The translations under genes were made by a program, and so were the position numbers. The notes beneath the pieces are model-generated. The model made no database searches, was not told where the DNA came from, and saw nothing but the letters and a program-made list of their open reading frames with translations. This document shows positions 34,383 to 43,351 of a DNA stretch of 64,000 nucleotides, piece after piece (position 1 is the first letter of the stretch; each line of letters begins with the position of its first letter). The stretch comes from Promicromonospora sp. Populi (GTDB lineage Bacteria; Actinomycetota; Actinomycetes; Actinomycetales; Cellulomonadaceae): positions 682,001 to 746,000 of the forward strand of contig NZ_CP163528.1 of assembly GCF_041081105.1 (NCBI RefSeq). The letters are read 5' to 3'.

Positions 34383-34483
34383 GGTCGGCAGTTTGCGCCA
34401 CAAGCTCGGCACTTTGCACTGAGGTCGGCTCAGCGCTGGACCGACCTCGATGCAGACTGCCGACCCGGTGGGAGAGTGCCGAC
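34383..34483 (+). promoter_or_regulatory. Multi-stem structured spacer covering the dnaE2 ribosome binding site
   Basis: GGTCGGCAGT (34383-34392) pairs with ACTGCCGACC (34456-34465). GAGGTCGG (34421-34428) pairs with CCGACCTC (34441-34448). TCGGCACT (34406-34413) pairs with AGTGCCGA (34475-34482), competing with the first fold. The dnaE2 Shine-Dalgarno GGTGGGAGAG (34468-34477) lies among them, so alternative folds could tune dnaE2 translation. Confidence 0.5.
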
Positions 34484-34486
34484 CTC

Positions 34487-37400
34487 ATGACTGGCTACGC
34501 CGAGCTGCATGCCCACTCCGCGTTCAGCTTTCTCGACGGCGCCTCCCACCCCGAGGAGCTCGCCGCAGAGGGCAAGCGGCTCGGGCTGAAGGCGCTCGCG
34601 ATCACCGACCACGACGGGCTGTACGGGGTGGTGCGGTTCTCGGAGGCCGCGAAGAAGGTCGAGCTGCCCACCGTGTTCGGGGCGGAGCTGCACCTGCCGG
34701 TGGCCTCGACCGGCGGGAGCAGGTCGCCCGGCGTGCGCGGGTCAACCGGCCGGCGCGGCTCGGCCGGCGCGAAGGGCGCACCCGTGCTGGACCCGCCCAC
34801 CGGTACCCCCGACCCGCGCGCCACGCACCTGCTTGTGCTCGCGCGTGGCGAGCACGGCTACCGCAACCTGTCGAGCGCGATCGGCACCGCGCACCTGGAA
34901 GCAGGAGTCAAGGGCGCGGCGAAGTACACGCTGGAGTCCCTGGGCGAGGCGAGCGCAGGCGAGTGGCTGGTCCTCACCGGCTGCCGCAAGGGCGCGGTCC
35001 GCCAGGCCCTGATGGCCGGGGGGAACCGTACCGACCGGCTCGGCGCCGCCCGGCGCGAGATCGAGCGGCTGGTCGATGCGTTCGGGCGGGACAACGTCGC
35101 CGTCGAGATCACCGCTACCGGCGACCCGCGCGACGCCGACCTGCACGCCGCGCTCGCCCTCCTCGCGCAGGAGGCGCACCTGCCGCTGGTCGCCACCACC
35201 GCCGCGCACTACGCGCGCCCGCGGGACGCCGACCTGGCCGGGGCGCTGGCCGCCGTCCGGGCCCGCTCATCCCTGGACGACCTGGACGGCTGGCTGCCCG
35301 GCGCCCCCACTGCCCACCTGCGCAGCGGTGACGAGATGGCACGCCTGCACCACCTGCACCCGCAGGCCGTGCCGACGGCGGCCGCGCTGGGGGCGGAGTG
35401 CGCCTTCGACCTGAAGCTCATCGCACCGAACCTGCCGCCCTACGACGTGCCACCCGGATACAACGAGGCGACCTGGCTGCGCGAGCTCGCCCATCGGGGC
35501 GCGACCAAGCACTACGGCCCGCGCGAGAGCAACAAGAAGGCGTGGGCGCAGATCGACCACGAGCTGCGGGTCATCACCGACCTGAACTTCCCCGGGTACT
35601 TCCTCGTGGTCTACGACCTGGTGGAGTTCTGCCGACGAGAAGGGATCCTCGCGCAGGGCCGGGGCAGTGCCGCGAACTCGGCAGTCTGCTTCGCCCTGGG
35701 CATCACCGCGGTGGACGCCGTGAAGCACAAGCTGCTGTTCGAACGGTTCCTCGCACCGGAGCGCGACGGTCCGCCGGACATCGACATCGACATCGAGTCG
35801 GTGCGCCGCGAGGAGGTGATCCAGTACGTCTACGACAAGTTCGGGCGCACGCACGCGGCGCAGGTCGCGAACGTCATCTCCTACCGGCCGCGGTCAGCGG
35901 TGCGCGACGCCGCCCGCGCGCTCGGCTACGACATCGGGCAGCAGGACGCGTGGTCCAAGTCGATCGAGCGCTGGGGGTCGCTGAAACCCACGCCGTCGGG
36001 CACACCGCTGAACAAGACCGCGGCCAAGGATGCCCGGACCACCGCGCTGTGGGGCCCGCGGGAACCGCGGCCGCACATCGGGCACACCGGCCCTGGGCGC
36101 ACCCACGACGGTGGCCCCGGGATCTTCGTCGACGTGCTCGCCGAGGAGACGCGCACCCCCGGGGAGCCGCGGCCGGCCCGCGCCGACGACTCCCACGACG
36201 TGGTGCCGTTCCGCACACCGCCGTCGGCCGCGGAAGAGGGGGAGATCCCCGACGACGTGCTCGACCTCGCCGACCGGATGCTCCGCCTGCCCCGGCACCT
36301 GGGCATCCACTCGGGCGGCATGGTGATGTGCGACCGCCCGGTGATCGAGGTGGTCCCCGTGGAGTGGGCCCGCATGGAGGGCCGCACGGTGCTGCAGTGG
36401 GACAAGGAGGACTGCGCGGACGCGGGACTGGTCAAGTTCGACCTGCTCGGCCTGGGCATGCTGACCGCCATCCGGTACGCGTTCGAGTCCATCGAGGAGC
36501 ACACCGGGAAGCGTTACGAGCTGCACGACCTGTCCGGCAACGACGACAAACTCGTGTACGACCTGCTGTGCGCCGCCGACACGGTAGGTGTGTTCCAGGT
36601 GGAGTCGCGCGCCCAGATGTCGACACTGCCGCGCCTGCAGCCGCGAGACTTCTACAGCATCGTCGTGGAGGTAGCGCTCATCCGGCCCGGCCCCATCCAG
36701 GGTGGGTCGGTGCACCCCTATATCGAGCGGGCTCGTGGGCGTCAGGAGGTGGACTACCCGCACGAGCTGCTGGAGCCCGTGCTGAAGCGGACCCTGGGCG
36801 TGCCGCTGTTCCAGGAGCAGCTCATGCAGATGGCGATCGAGGTCGCCGGGTTCTCGCCCAAGGAGTCCGACCAGCTGCGGCGCGCCATGGGCTCCAAGCG
36901 GTCGGTCGAACGCATGGAGGAGATGCGCGAACGGTTCTACGCGGGGATGACGGCCAACAAGGTCGAGCCCGACAAGCAGGACGAGATCTTCGAGAAGCTC
37001 AAGGCGTTCGCCGACTTCGGCTTCCCCGAGTCGCACGCCTACTCCTTCGCCCACCTCGTGTACGTGAGCTCATGGCTCAAGGTGCACCACCCCGCCGCGT
37101 TCTATGCGGGGCTGCTCGCGGCCCAGCCCATGGGGTTCTACTCGCCCCAGTCGCTGGTCGCCGACGCGCGCCGGCACGGCGTGCGCGTGCTGCGGCCCTC
37201 GGTTGCGGCCTCACGAGTGCTGGCAAGCGTGGAGCGGTTGCCTTCGGTGGATATGCCCGACGGCGGTGCGTCCGACGGCGACGACGTCGCCGACAGCGAC
37301 CCGGGTACCGAGACTGCCCCTTCCGTGGCCCGGCTCGTCCGAGCAGACCCGGCGCTCGCGGTCCGCATGGGCCTGGAGTCCGTGCGCGGCATCGGCAAGG

Positions 37401-38062
37401 ACAAGGCCGAGGAGATCGTCGCCGCGCGGGGCGCCGTCGGACCGGCGGGGTTCGCGTCGCTGCGGGACCTGGTCCAGCGGGTCGAGCTGTCGACGGCGCA
37501 GCTCGAGGCGCTCGCGACGGGCGGTGCGCTGGAGTCGCTCGGCGTCGAACGCCGGGAAGGGCTGTGGGCGGCGGGGGCGCTGGGCCAGGAGGGGCCGACG
37601 ACGCTGCCCGGCGTCAGCGTCGGCGTCGAGGCCCCGATGCTGCCGGGGATGAGCGAGATCGAGCTGTCGCAGGCCGACGCGTGGGCGACCGGCGTCACGC
37701 CCGACTCGTACCCGACGCAGCACGTGCGGCCCGGGCTGGCGGCGGCGGGCGTGCTCACCGTGGCGCAGGCGATCGCGACGCAGGCGGGGCGCCGGATCGC
37801 CGTCGGCGGGGTGGTGACCCACCGGCAGCGGCCGGGGACGGCCGGAGGAGTGACCTTCCTGTCCCTGGAGGACGAGACGGGACTGCTCAACGTGATCTGC
37901 ACAGTCGGGCTGTGGCAGCGGTTCCGGAAGGTGGCGCGGTCAGCGCCGGCCATGGTGGTGCGGGGGCGGATCGAGTCGGCCGACAACGCCGTGAACCTCC
38001 TGGCGGAGCATCTTGCGCCGCTGACGCTGGGGGTGCCGGGGCGCTCGCGGGACTTCCAGTGA
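34487..38062 (+). CDS. dnaE2: Error-prone DNA polymerase III alpha subunit DnaE2
   Basis: 1191 aa. An N-terminal PHP domain (YAELHAHSAFSFLDG, ITDHDGLYG) is followed by the C-family polymerase core. The catalytic acidic triad region is PPDIDIDIES (~430), and the later palm/fingers motifs include GLGMLTAIRYAFE and KRTLGVPLFQEQLMQMA. It ends with an OB-fold segment, GGVVTHRQRPGTAGGVTFLSLEDETG. Length and the Q-less beta-clamp end fit DnaE2 rather than replicative DnaE1. It is SOS-induced with ImuA' and ImuB and performs translesion synthesis. Confidence 0.95.
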   Translation: MTGYAELHAHSAFSFLDGASHPEELAAEGKRLGLKALAITDHDGLYGVVRFSEAAKKVELPTVFGAELHLPVASTGGSRSPGVRGSTGRRGSAGAKGAPVLDPPTGTPDPRATHLLVLARGEHGYRNLSSAIGTAHLEAGVKGAAKYTLESLGEASAGEWLVLTGCRKGAVRQALMAGGNRTDRLGAARREIERLVDAFGRDNVAVEITATGDPRDADLHAALALLAQEAHLPLVATTAAHYARPRDADLAGALAAVRARSSLDDLDGWLPGAPTAHLRSGDEMARLHHLHPQAVPTAAALGAECAFDLKLIAPNLPPYDVPPGYNEATWLRELAHRGATKHYGPRESNKKAWAQIDHELRVITDLNFPGYFLVVYDLVEFCRREGILAQGRGSAANSAVCFALGITAVDAVKHKLLFERFLAPERDGPPDIDIDIESVRREEVIQYVYDKFGRTHAAQVANVISYRPRSAVRDAARALGYDIGQQDAWSKSIERWGSLKPTPSGTPLNKTAAKDARTTALWGPREPRPHIGHTGPGRTHDGGPGIFVDVLAEETRTPGEPRPARADDSHDVVPFRTPPSAAEEGEIPDDVLDLADRMLRLPRHLGIHSGGMVMCDRPVIEVVPVEWARMEGRTVLQWDKEDCADAGLVKFDLLGLGMLTAIRYAFESIEEHTGKRYELHDLSGNDDKLVYDLLCAADTVGVFQVESRAQMSTLPRLQPRDFYSIVVEVALIRPGPIQGGSVHPYIERARGRQEVDYPHELLEPVLKRTLGVPLFQEQLMQMAIEVAGFSPKESDQLRRAMGSKRSVERMEEMRERFYAGMTANKVEPDKQDEIFEKLKAFADFGFPESHAYSFAHLVYVSSWLKVHHPAAFYAGLLAAQPMGFYSPQSLVADARRHGVRVLRPSVAASRVLASVERLPSVDMPDGGASDGDDVADSDPGTETAPSVARLVRADPALAVRMGLESVRGIGKDKAEEIVAARGAVGPAGFASLRDLVQRVELSTAQLEALATGGALESLGVERREGLWAAGALGQEGPTTLPGVSVGVEAPMLPGMSEIELSQADAWATGVTPDSYPTQHVRPGLAAAGVLTVAQAIATQAGRRIAVGGVVTHRQRPGTAGGVTFLSLEDETGLLNVICTVGLWQRFRKVARSAPAMVVRGRIESADNAVNLLAEHLAPLTLGVPGRSRDFQ

Positions 38063-38071
38063 GCTGTCGGG

Positions 38072-40318
38072 TCAGGCCATGTACAGCAGGCCCGTGCTCG
38101 TCGCCCACAGCACTACCGAACCCACGCCGACGAGCACCGTCGCGACCACGTAGAACCAGACCTTCATTGCCTGCCCGAGGACGCGCAGGAGAACCGCCAG
38201 CCCGAGAGCGGCGATCGCGAGCGCCGGCGCGACGAGGTACGGCTGACCTCCCGGGGGGTAGTCCTGGGCGATCAGCACGTACGCGGCCCACAGGAGCACC
38301 AGCCGGGGAATCCATCGCACGAGTGCGCTGAGCAGCCGCAGCGGCCACGGCTTCCTGCGCGGCACGACCGGAGCGGGTGGCCTCGGCTGCACGCCGGGTT
38401 GCCTGCCCGGCTGTACGCTCGGCTGCCTAGCCGCTTGCCTACCTGGCTGTTGGCCCGCCTGCCTGCCCGGCTGTGCGCCCGGCTGCCTGCTCGGCGGCCT
38501 GGCCGCGGGCTGCTGCTTCGGGGCGGAGGACGGCAGCACCGGCATCGGGCGGGTGGCGTGCACGGGCGGCTTCGTCCGGGGCTGCTGCGGGGCGGGGCCG
38601 AGGTGCTTGACCGGGCTCTTGCGCGGCTCGAACGACTGCGGCGGCGGGACCAAGTTCCGGACGACCTGGGTCGCCGCGGCTGCCGGGCGCACGGAGTCAG
38701 GGCTCCGGCCAGAGCTGCTGCTGGAGCCCCCGCTGGAGCGCTCGCTCACCGGGGCAGCCTCAGGGCTGCGGAAGGCGCGCCAGCCGCGGAGCGTGTCCGC
38801 GTGGCCGTCAGCGGGAGACGTGACCTGCCAGCGCATCGCCTGCCAGATCCAGTCCTTGATCTCGGCCGGGGTGGCGCCACCGGCGACGTGCACGCCGATC
38901 TCCGAGACGTGGTCGGCCACCACCTGCTCCGCGGCGCCGTCGAAACCGTCAGCGTGCACCTCGGCCAGGACGTTCATGAGCGCGCGGTCGTACACGAGCG
39001 CGTGCCAGGGTTCCGGGGTGCGGGCGGGCGTGGCCTCGTCCGACCGGTCGAGGCCCGGCTGGAACATCCGGGTGTGGCCCCGGCCGGCCAGCAGGTCCGT
39101 CACCGGGAGCGCGGCCACCTCGGCGGCCGTCACGCCGTCGCTGAGTACCTGGGAGGTGAGCAGCAGCGTCGGGTCGGGAGTTGTGCTCGCGAGCCGGGAG
39201 CGCAGCACCCCCGCGATGTTCTCCAGCGGCGGGCGGTGGTTCGGCTGGTACCGGGTCATGGCGAGGATCAGCGACTGCACGTGCCGGTCGATGCTCGGCG
39301 GCACGGGCAGGGGATCCTCGTCCGGGACGACGTCAGAGGGCTCCTCGTCCACGAGATCGGTGGCCACCAGGTCCCGGCCCAGGAAGTTCAGGTCCAGCGG
39401 CAGCGTGCCCGTGCTCGCGTACACGAGCAGCAGCCCCAGGCTGTACACGTCCGAGCGCGGGTGCACCCGGCGCCCGAACAGCTCCGGCGCCATGTACGAG
39501 AAGGTTCCGGCGGGCTGCGTGGATGTCGCGGCGTCGAAGACCTTGGCGATGCCCAGGTCGATGAGCACCACGCGGTCGCCGTCGACCATGATGTTCGCCG
39601 GCTTGAGGTCGCGGTGCAGGCAGCGCTCCTCCTGCAGCACGAGCAGCGCGTCGACGAGCTGCGCGGCCAGGCCCAGCGCCGCACGGCCGGACAGCGGCCC
39701 GTCCTCGCGCACCCGGTCCCGCAGCGTGGTGCCGGGCACGAGCTCCATCGCGAACCAGGGCTGGGTCGCGTCCAGGCCGGCCTCCACGAAGCGCGGGAAG
39801 CCCCGCCCGCCCACGCGTTCCAGGAGCTGCGCCTCTTGTGCGAAGCGTTCGCGGGCGTCGTCGTGCAGTCCGGTCAGGACCTTGAGGGCGACTTCCGTGC
39901 CGTCGTCGGCCTGCGCCCGGTACACGTGCGCGAAACCGCCGTGGCCGAGCGCCTCGTCCAGGGTGAACCGGCCCAGCCGTTCCCCGCTCGCGGGGATGCG
40001 CCGGACCGGGCGCACGGGGAGCGCCGCGGCGAGTGGGGCAGCGGGCGGGGCGACGGGCGGGGCGACGGGCGGGGCGGGCGGCGCGGGCACTGGTTCGGGC
40101 TCTGGTTCTGGGGTCGTCTCGGGCGCTGGTTCCGGGGCTGGTTCGGGCTCTGGAACCAGCCCGGAGGAGGCCCCGGGGGAGGCGATGGGCTCCGGGACCG
40201 CCGGTGGGGAGGCCGCGGCTGCGGGCTCGGCTGCAGGCTCGGGATCAGGCAACGGGACCGGACCGGGGCCGACGGCCGCTGGCGCGACCTCGCCGACGCC
40301 TGGCGCTGGTGACGTCAT
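38072..40318 (-). CDS. Membrane-anchored Ser/Thr protein kinase (DLG-type)
   Basis: 748 aa. The N-terminus is Pro/Glu/Ala-rich (~1-105). The kinase domain (~118-375) has GHGGFAHVYRA, ALKVL (Lys), HRDLKPANIMV, IDLGIAK with DLG in place of DFG, and SYMAPELF. Beyond it lies a conserved module (EVHADGFDGAAE, EIKDWIWQAMRW), then a Gln/Pro-rich linker with QPGRQ repeats and about four C-terminal transmembrane helices. It is paralogous to the kinase at 49439-51733. TAGGTT lies 7 nt before the ATG without a Shine-Dalgarno, suggesting leaderless expression. Substrates are unknown. Confidence 0.9.
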   Translation of the reverse strand: MTSPAPGVGEVAPAAVGPGPVPLPDPEPAAEPAAAASPPAVPEPIASPGASSGLVPEPEPAPEPAPETTPEPEPEPVPAPPAPPVAPPVAPPAAPLAAALPVRPVRRIPASGERLGRFTLDEALGHGGFAHVYRAQADDGTEVALKVLTGLHDDARERFAQEAQLLERVGGRGFPRFVEAGLDATQPWFAMELVPGTTLRDRVREDGPLSGRAALGLAAQLVDALLVLQEERCLHRDLKPANIMVDGDRVVLIDLGIAKVFDAATSTQPAGTFSYMAPELFGRRVHPRSDVYSLGLLLVYASTGTLPLDLNFLGRDLVATDLVDEEPSDVVPDEDPLPVPPSIDRHVQSLILAMTRYQPNHRPPLENIAGVLRSRLASTTPDPTLLLTSQVLSDGVTAAEVAALPVTDLLAGRGHTRMFQPGLDRSDEATPARTPEPWHALVYDRALMNVLAEVHADGFDGAAEQVVADHVSEIGVHVAGGATPAEIKDWIWQAMRWQVTSPADGHADTLRGWRAFRSPEAAPVSERSSGGSSSSSGRSPDSVRPAAAATQVVRNLVPPPQSFEPRKSPVKHLGPAPQQPRTKPPVHATRPMPVLPSSAPKQQPAARPPSRQPGAQPGRQAGQQPGRQAARQPSVQPGRQPGVQPRPPAPVVPRRKPWPLRLLSALVRWIPRLVLLWAAYVLIAQDYPPGGQPYLVAPALAIAALGLAVLLRVLGQAMKVWFYVVATVLVGVGSVVLWATSTGLLYMA

Positions 40319-40459
40319 AACGGGCAACCTACCAGCGCGGGTGTGCCCGTCCGAGGAAAATCCCAGGTCCAGTCCGCAGGGTTGCCCGATCGTGCGCGAT
40401 GTGTGCGGGCGTTGCGTGCCTCGTGGTGGAAGGATGACCCGCGGTGGAAGGATGAACAG

Positions 40460-40663
40460 ATGCGACGGAACCTAGACGCTGTGATCGCCGATGTAGATGC
40501 CCTGGCCGATCAGCTCGAGTCCTACGAGCCCAACTCGGAGGAGTTCGACGTGCCGCTGCCGCCCCGGATGGCGGACAAGTTCGCCGCGTTCAAGCGCGAG
40601 GCGGCCGAGCGCAGCCAGGCCAAGCCGGCTGTTCGACGGGCCCCGGGAATCAAGACCCCGTAA
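40460..40663 (+). CDS. Small conserved-looking acidic/basic protein
   Basis: 67 aa, unrecognised. The first half is an acidic amphipathic helix (NLDAVIADVDALADQLESYEP), then FDVPLPPRMADKFAAFKREAAERSQAK and a basic tail. No membrane segment or Cys is present. ATG 40460 is chosen because GGAAGGA lies 7 nt upstream; the block GGTGGAAGGATGA occurs twice in tandem just before it (from ~40427), giving two candidate ribosome sites. The 3' end overlaps the convergent lipoprotein gene by 14 bp. Confidence 0.6.
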   Translation: MRRNLDAVIADVDALADQLESYEPNSEEFDVPLPPRMADKFAAFKREAAERSQAKPAVRRAPGIKTP

Positions 40664-41180
40664 GCGCGCTCGCGTCACACTCGTCGGTCTCGACCGGACC
40701 TGAGATCCCGACGAGCGGCGGGTAAGCGGTGACCTCGACCTCCCAGCCGGCCGGGTCGGTGGCCGTCACGTACACGTCGCCGCCGTTCTCGGGATAGACC
40801 ACCTCGGACAGCGGGTCGAAGCCGTGCTCGTCCAGGACCGGGTCGAGCGCGGCCGCCAGGTCGGCGAGGCCGTCGCTGGACTCGTACAGGTCGCCCTCGC
40901 CCAGGCTCTCGGCGAGGAAGAGGTGGCACCGGCCGTCGGGCTGCTCGGTGACGGCCGGGAAGTCGCTCTTGGCGGTCCACTCCACCTCCGGGACGGACTG
41001 CTGAAGCGCCCCGACGACGTCGTCGTACGCGGCCGTGTAGCCCGTCACCGCCGAGTCGAGCGCGGGCGGAGGTTGGGCCGGCTCGTCGTCCGAACCCGTC
41101 GAGCAGGAGGTCAGCACACCGACGGCGAGCAGCGCCGCGCAGATCCGCCGCACCCGGGTTGCCTGGGACATGGACCGCAT
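40650..41180 (-). CDS. Secreted lipoprotein of unknown function
   Basis: 176 aa. A lipoprotein signal peptide runs from RVRR through ICAALLAVGVLTSC, with the lipobox LTSC (Cys26). A Ser/Asp/Pro-rich linker follows, then a small domain with CHLFLAESLGEGDLYES, LDPVLDEHGFDPLSEV and VYVTATDPAGWEVEVTAYPPLVGISGPV. That pattern resembles other LppX-like actinobacterial lipoproteins of unknown role. Start 41180 has AGGGAGA 3 nt upstream; 41171 is an alternative. It is divergent from the WXG100-calpain gene across 210 bp. Confidence 0.85.
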   Translation of the reverse strand: MRSMSQATRVRRICAALLAVGVLTSCSTGSDDEPAQPPPALDSAVTGYTAAYDDVVGALQQSVPEVEWTAKSDFPAVTEQPDGRCHLFLAESLGEGDLYESSDGLADLAAALDPVLDEHGFDPLSEVVYPENGGDVYVTATDPAGWEVEVTAYPPLVGISGPVETDECDASALTGS

Positions 41181-41390
41181 CTGTCTCCCTGGTCGTCTTG
41201 ACCGGCTGCTTGACCGGCCGCGGGGCCGGGGCGCGGCCCGGCTCTCAGGTCCGGGACGCTACCAGGGCAGGCACTACGGTGCCCTGATTCATGCGGTGCG
41301 CACCACGGGGACTTCTCCCCGTAGTGAGTGTCGGACACCTCGGCTATCGTTCCGCTCACCTGGGCACGGGCACACGAGGGGGAGCGTGGC

Positions 41391-42479
41391 GTGAGCGACA
41401 ACATGTACGGCGCGGACGTCGAGGCGCTGCGGTTGCTCGGACGGGCCTTCGACGAGGCCGCGGCCCAGCTCGGTGCGGCGCGCAGCCTCATCGCGTCCGG
41501 CGTCGACGCCTCCGACTGGTGGGGGCCGAACGGCGAGATGTTCCGCGGCGAGTGGGCCGATCGGCACGCCCCGGGCCTGAGCGCCGTGGAGACGGAGCTC
41601 GCTCGCGTTGGCGACGTCGTGCGCCGCAATGCGGACGATCAGGAGCGGACCAGCGAGAGCCTGGACGGCGCAGGCGGCGGCTTCGGCCTGCCGGGCGGTG
41701 GCCCCGGGGGCGGTGCTGGCGGAGGCGACTACTCCGGCGAGGACCGGCCGGGCAACCCCGATCTGGGGGACCATGGCCCCTACAAGCCGGCCACCAACAT
41801 CCCCATGGACGACAACGCGATCGATCCCGACCAGCTCAACCAGCAGGGGCTCGGTGACTGCTGGCTGCTCGCCGCGATGGGCTCCATCGCCCAGAACGAC
41901 CCCGAGTTCTTCCGCGAGCACATGGTCGAGAACCCGGACGGTACCTGGACCGTCACCATGTACAAGGACGGCGAGCCGGTCGAGATCACCGTCGAGCCCG
42001 AGGTTGCCAGCGGCGGTGTGATGGACCCGAAGGGCAACCCGAGCTGGGCGTCGATCTACGAGAAGGCGGCTGCCGAGTACTGGGGCGGGGAGTACGAGGA
42101 CCTGGACGGCGGGTACTCGGACGAGGCGTTCGAGGCGATCACGGGCAAGGAGTCGAACAGCTCCGACGAGGGCAGTCTTGAGGACGTCCGGGAGGCGCTC
42201 AAGAACGGCCCGGTCGCAGGGGGCACCGAGGACGACGGCTCGTTCCTCTGGTGGGACGGCGAGATGGACGACAATCGGGTCGTGCCCAACCACGCCTACG
42301 TCGTCGACGAGGTGCGGGAGAACGCGAACGGTGAGCTGGAGGTCCACGTCATCAACCCGTGGGGTCCGGGCGACCACAACCAGAGCGACGGCTCCAACAA
42401 GGTGGGCGACATGTGGCTCACCCAGCAGCAGTGGGAGGAGAACTTCGACACCCTGTACACCACATCGTCCACCAAGTGA
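41391..42479 (+). CDS. WXG100-like domain fused to calpain-family (C2) cysteine protease
   Basis: 362 aa, GTG start with GAGGGGGAG upstream. Residues 1-92 form an ESX/WXG100-like helical hairpin with the turn DWWGPNGEMF (42-51) and the helix end NADDQERTSES. A Gly-rich linker (94-112) leads to a calpain catalytic domain: QGLGDCWLLAAMGSIA gives nucleophile Cys157, NHAYVVDEV gives His301 and VINPWG gives Asn322. The complete triad implies an active protease. The N-terminal domain suggests type VII secretion or delivery as a polymorphic-toxin-like effector. Calcium sites cannot be judged. Confidence 0.9.
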   Translation: MSDNMYGADVEALRLLGRAFDEAAAQLGAARSLIASGVDASDWWGPNGEMFRGEWADRHAPGLSAVETELARVGDVVRRNADDQERTSESLDGAGGGFGLPGGGPGGGAGGGDYSGEDRPGNPDLGDHGPYKPATNIPMDDNAIDPDQLNQQGLGDCWLLAAMGSIAQNDPEFFREHMVENPDGTWTVTMYKDGEPVEITVEPEVASGGVMDPKGNPSWASIYEKAAAEYWGGEYEDLDGGYSDEAFEAITGKESNSSDEGSLEDVREALKNGPVAGGTEDDGSFLWWDGEMDDNRVVPNHAYVVDEVRENANGELEVHVINPWGPGDHNQSDGSNKVGDMWLTQQQWEENFDTLYTTSSTK

Positions 42480-42489
42480 GGAGCGCGAC

Positions 42490-42756
42490 ATGAACCGCAC
42501 GACCACGGCCTCGCAGGGGTCACAGCCGCACTTCGCCGACGTCAAGGTGGGCATCATGCGGGTGGGTGTCCGCGGTGCGGAGGCAAAGGTGCAGCTGATG
42601 GTCCGCTCGCCGCGCCAGGACGAGGTAGTCGTGGTGCCTCGCGGCGGCTCGCTCGACCTGACCGGCGCCGGGACGCTCCACGTCGATGCGATAGAGGGCA
42701 GCCCGGACACGGTCCAGGGCGAGGTGACGTTCACCTTCACCCCGGCGGAGGACTGA
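42490..42756 (+). CDS. Small protein coupled to WXG100-calpain gene, candidate inhibitor
   Basis: 88 aa, unrecognised. After a polar N-terminus it is rich in alternating hydrophobics (VGIMRVGVRGAEAKVQLMV, EVVVVPRGGSLDL, GEVTFTFTP), predicting a small all-beta fold with no signal peptide or membrane segment. The ATG is 10 nt after the protease stop, with GAGGAG overlapping it, so the two are co-translated. A cytosolic inhibitor or immunity protein, or a chaperone for the protease, is the natural hypothesis. No sequence motif proves it. Confidence 0.7.
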   Translation: MNRTTTASQGSQPHFADVKVGIMRVGVRGAEAKVQLMVRSPRQDEVVVVPRGGSLDLTGAGTLHVDAIEGSPDTVQGEVTFTFTPAED

Positions 42757-42760
42757 CCGG

Positions 42761-43225
42761 TCAGGACAGGTCGATCGTCACCGGCTCGAACGGCGTGCCC
42801 GCCGAGTAGCTGCCGCCCCAGAGCTTCGCGCCGTCGTCGGTCAGCTCGACCTGGCGCCAGGTCAGGCGCAGGCCGTCGGCGGACCGCTCGGGGGAGCCGG
42901 TGAGGCGGAAGGCGACCGTGCGCACGTCCGACTCGCGGTCCCGGATGGACATGGTCCAGTCGGAGCCGCCGTCGGCCGGGGAGTCGACCTCGATGTCGGC
43001 GACCTCGCCGACGAACGAGCCGTAGTGCCCGATGAACACGACCGATCCCGTGAAGGCGAACCGGGACGAGTCCGCGGACGGTTCCGGGCTGCGCTCCGGG
43101 TCGAGCGGGAAGTGGAACGCCGCGCCGGTGCCGCCGACGGCGTCGTCCTGCACGATGCGGCCGCCCGGCGCCCCCATCACGTACATCAGCAGGCTTGCCT
43201 TGATCTCCCAGTCCAGATGAGCCAC
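42761..43225 (-). CDS. HtaA-domain-like protein
   Basis: 154 aa from GTG 43225. The pattern LDWEIKASLLMYVMG followed by FAFTGSVVFIGHYGSFVGEVADIEV and TVAFRLTG resembles the HtaA domain, which in corynebacteria binds haem through a conserved Tyr and His. Here candidate residues are Tyr in LLMYVMG and His in FIGHYG. Unlike Corynebacterium HtaA there is no signal peptide or membrane anchor. No strong ribosome site precedes the GTG, so the exact start is uncertain. It converges on the small gene ending at 42756. Confidence 0.65.
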   Translation of the reverse strand: MAHLDWEIKASLLMYVMGAPGGRIVQDDAVGGTGAAFHFPLDPERSPEPSADSSRFAFTGSVVFIGHYGSFVGEVADIEVDSPADGGSDWTMSIRDRESDVRTVAFRLTGSPERSADGLRLTWRQVELTDDGAKLWGGSYSAGTPFEPVTIDLS

Positions 43226-43351
43226 CCGAGAACCGTACTCGTCCTCCTGCCCCCGGGGGGCTCGCTCGGTCGCCGCGCGTTCACGGGGGCGTCGCCGGGC
43301 GGACGGCGGCGGGCCTTGCCCCGGCAACCGGACGCGTCCAGGCTCGGGCGC

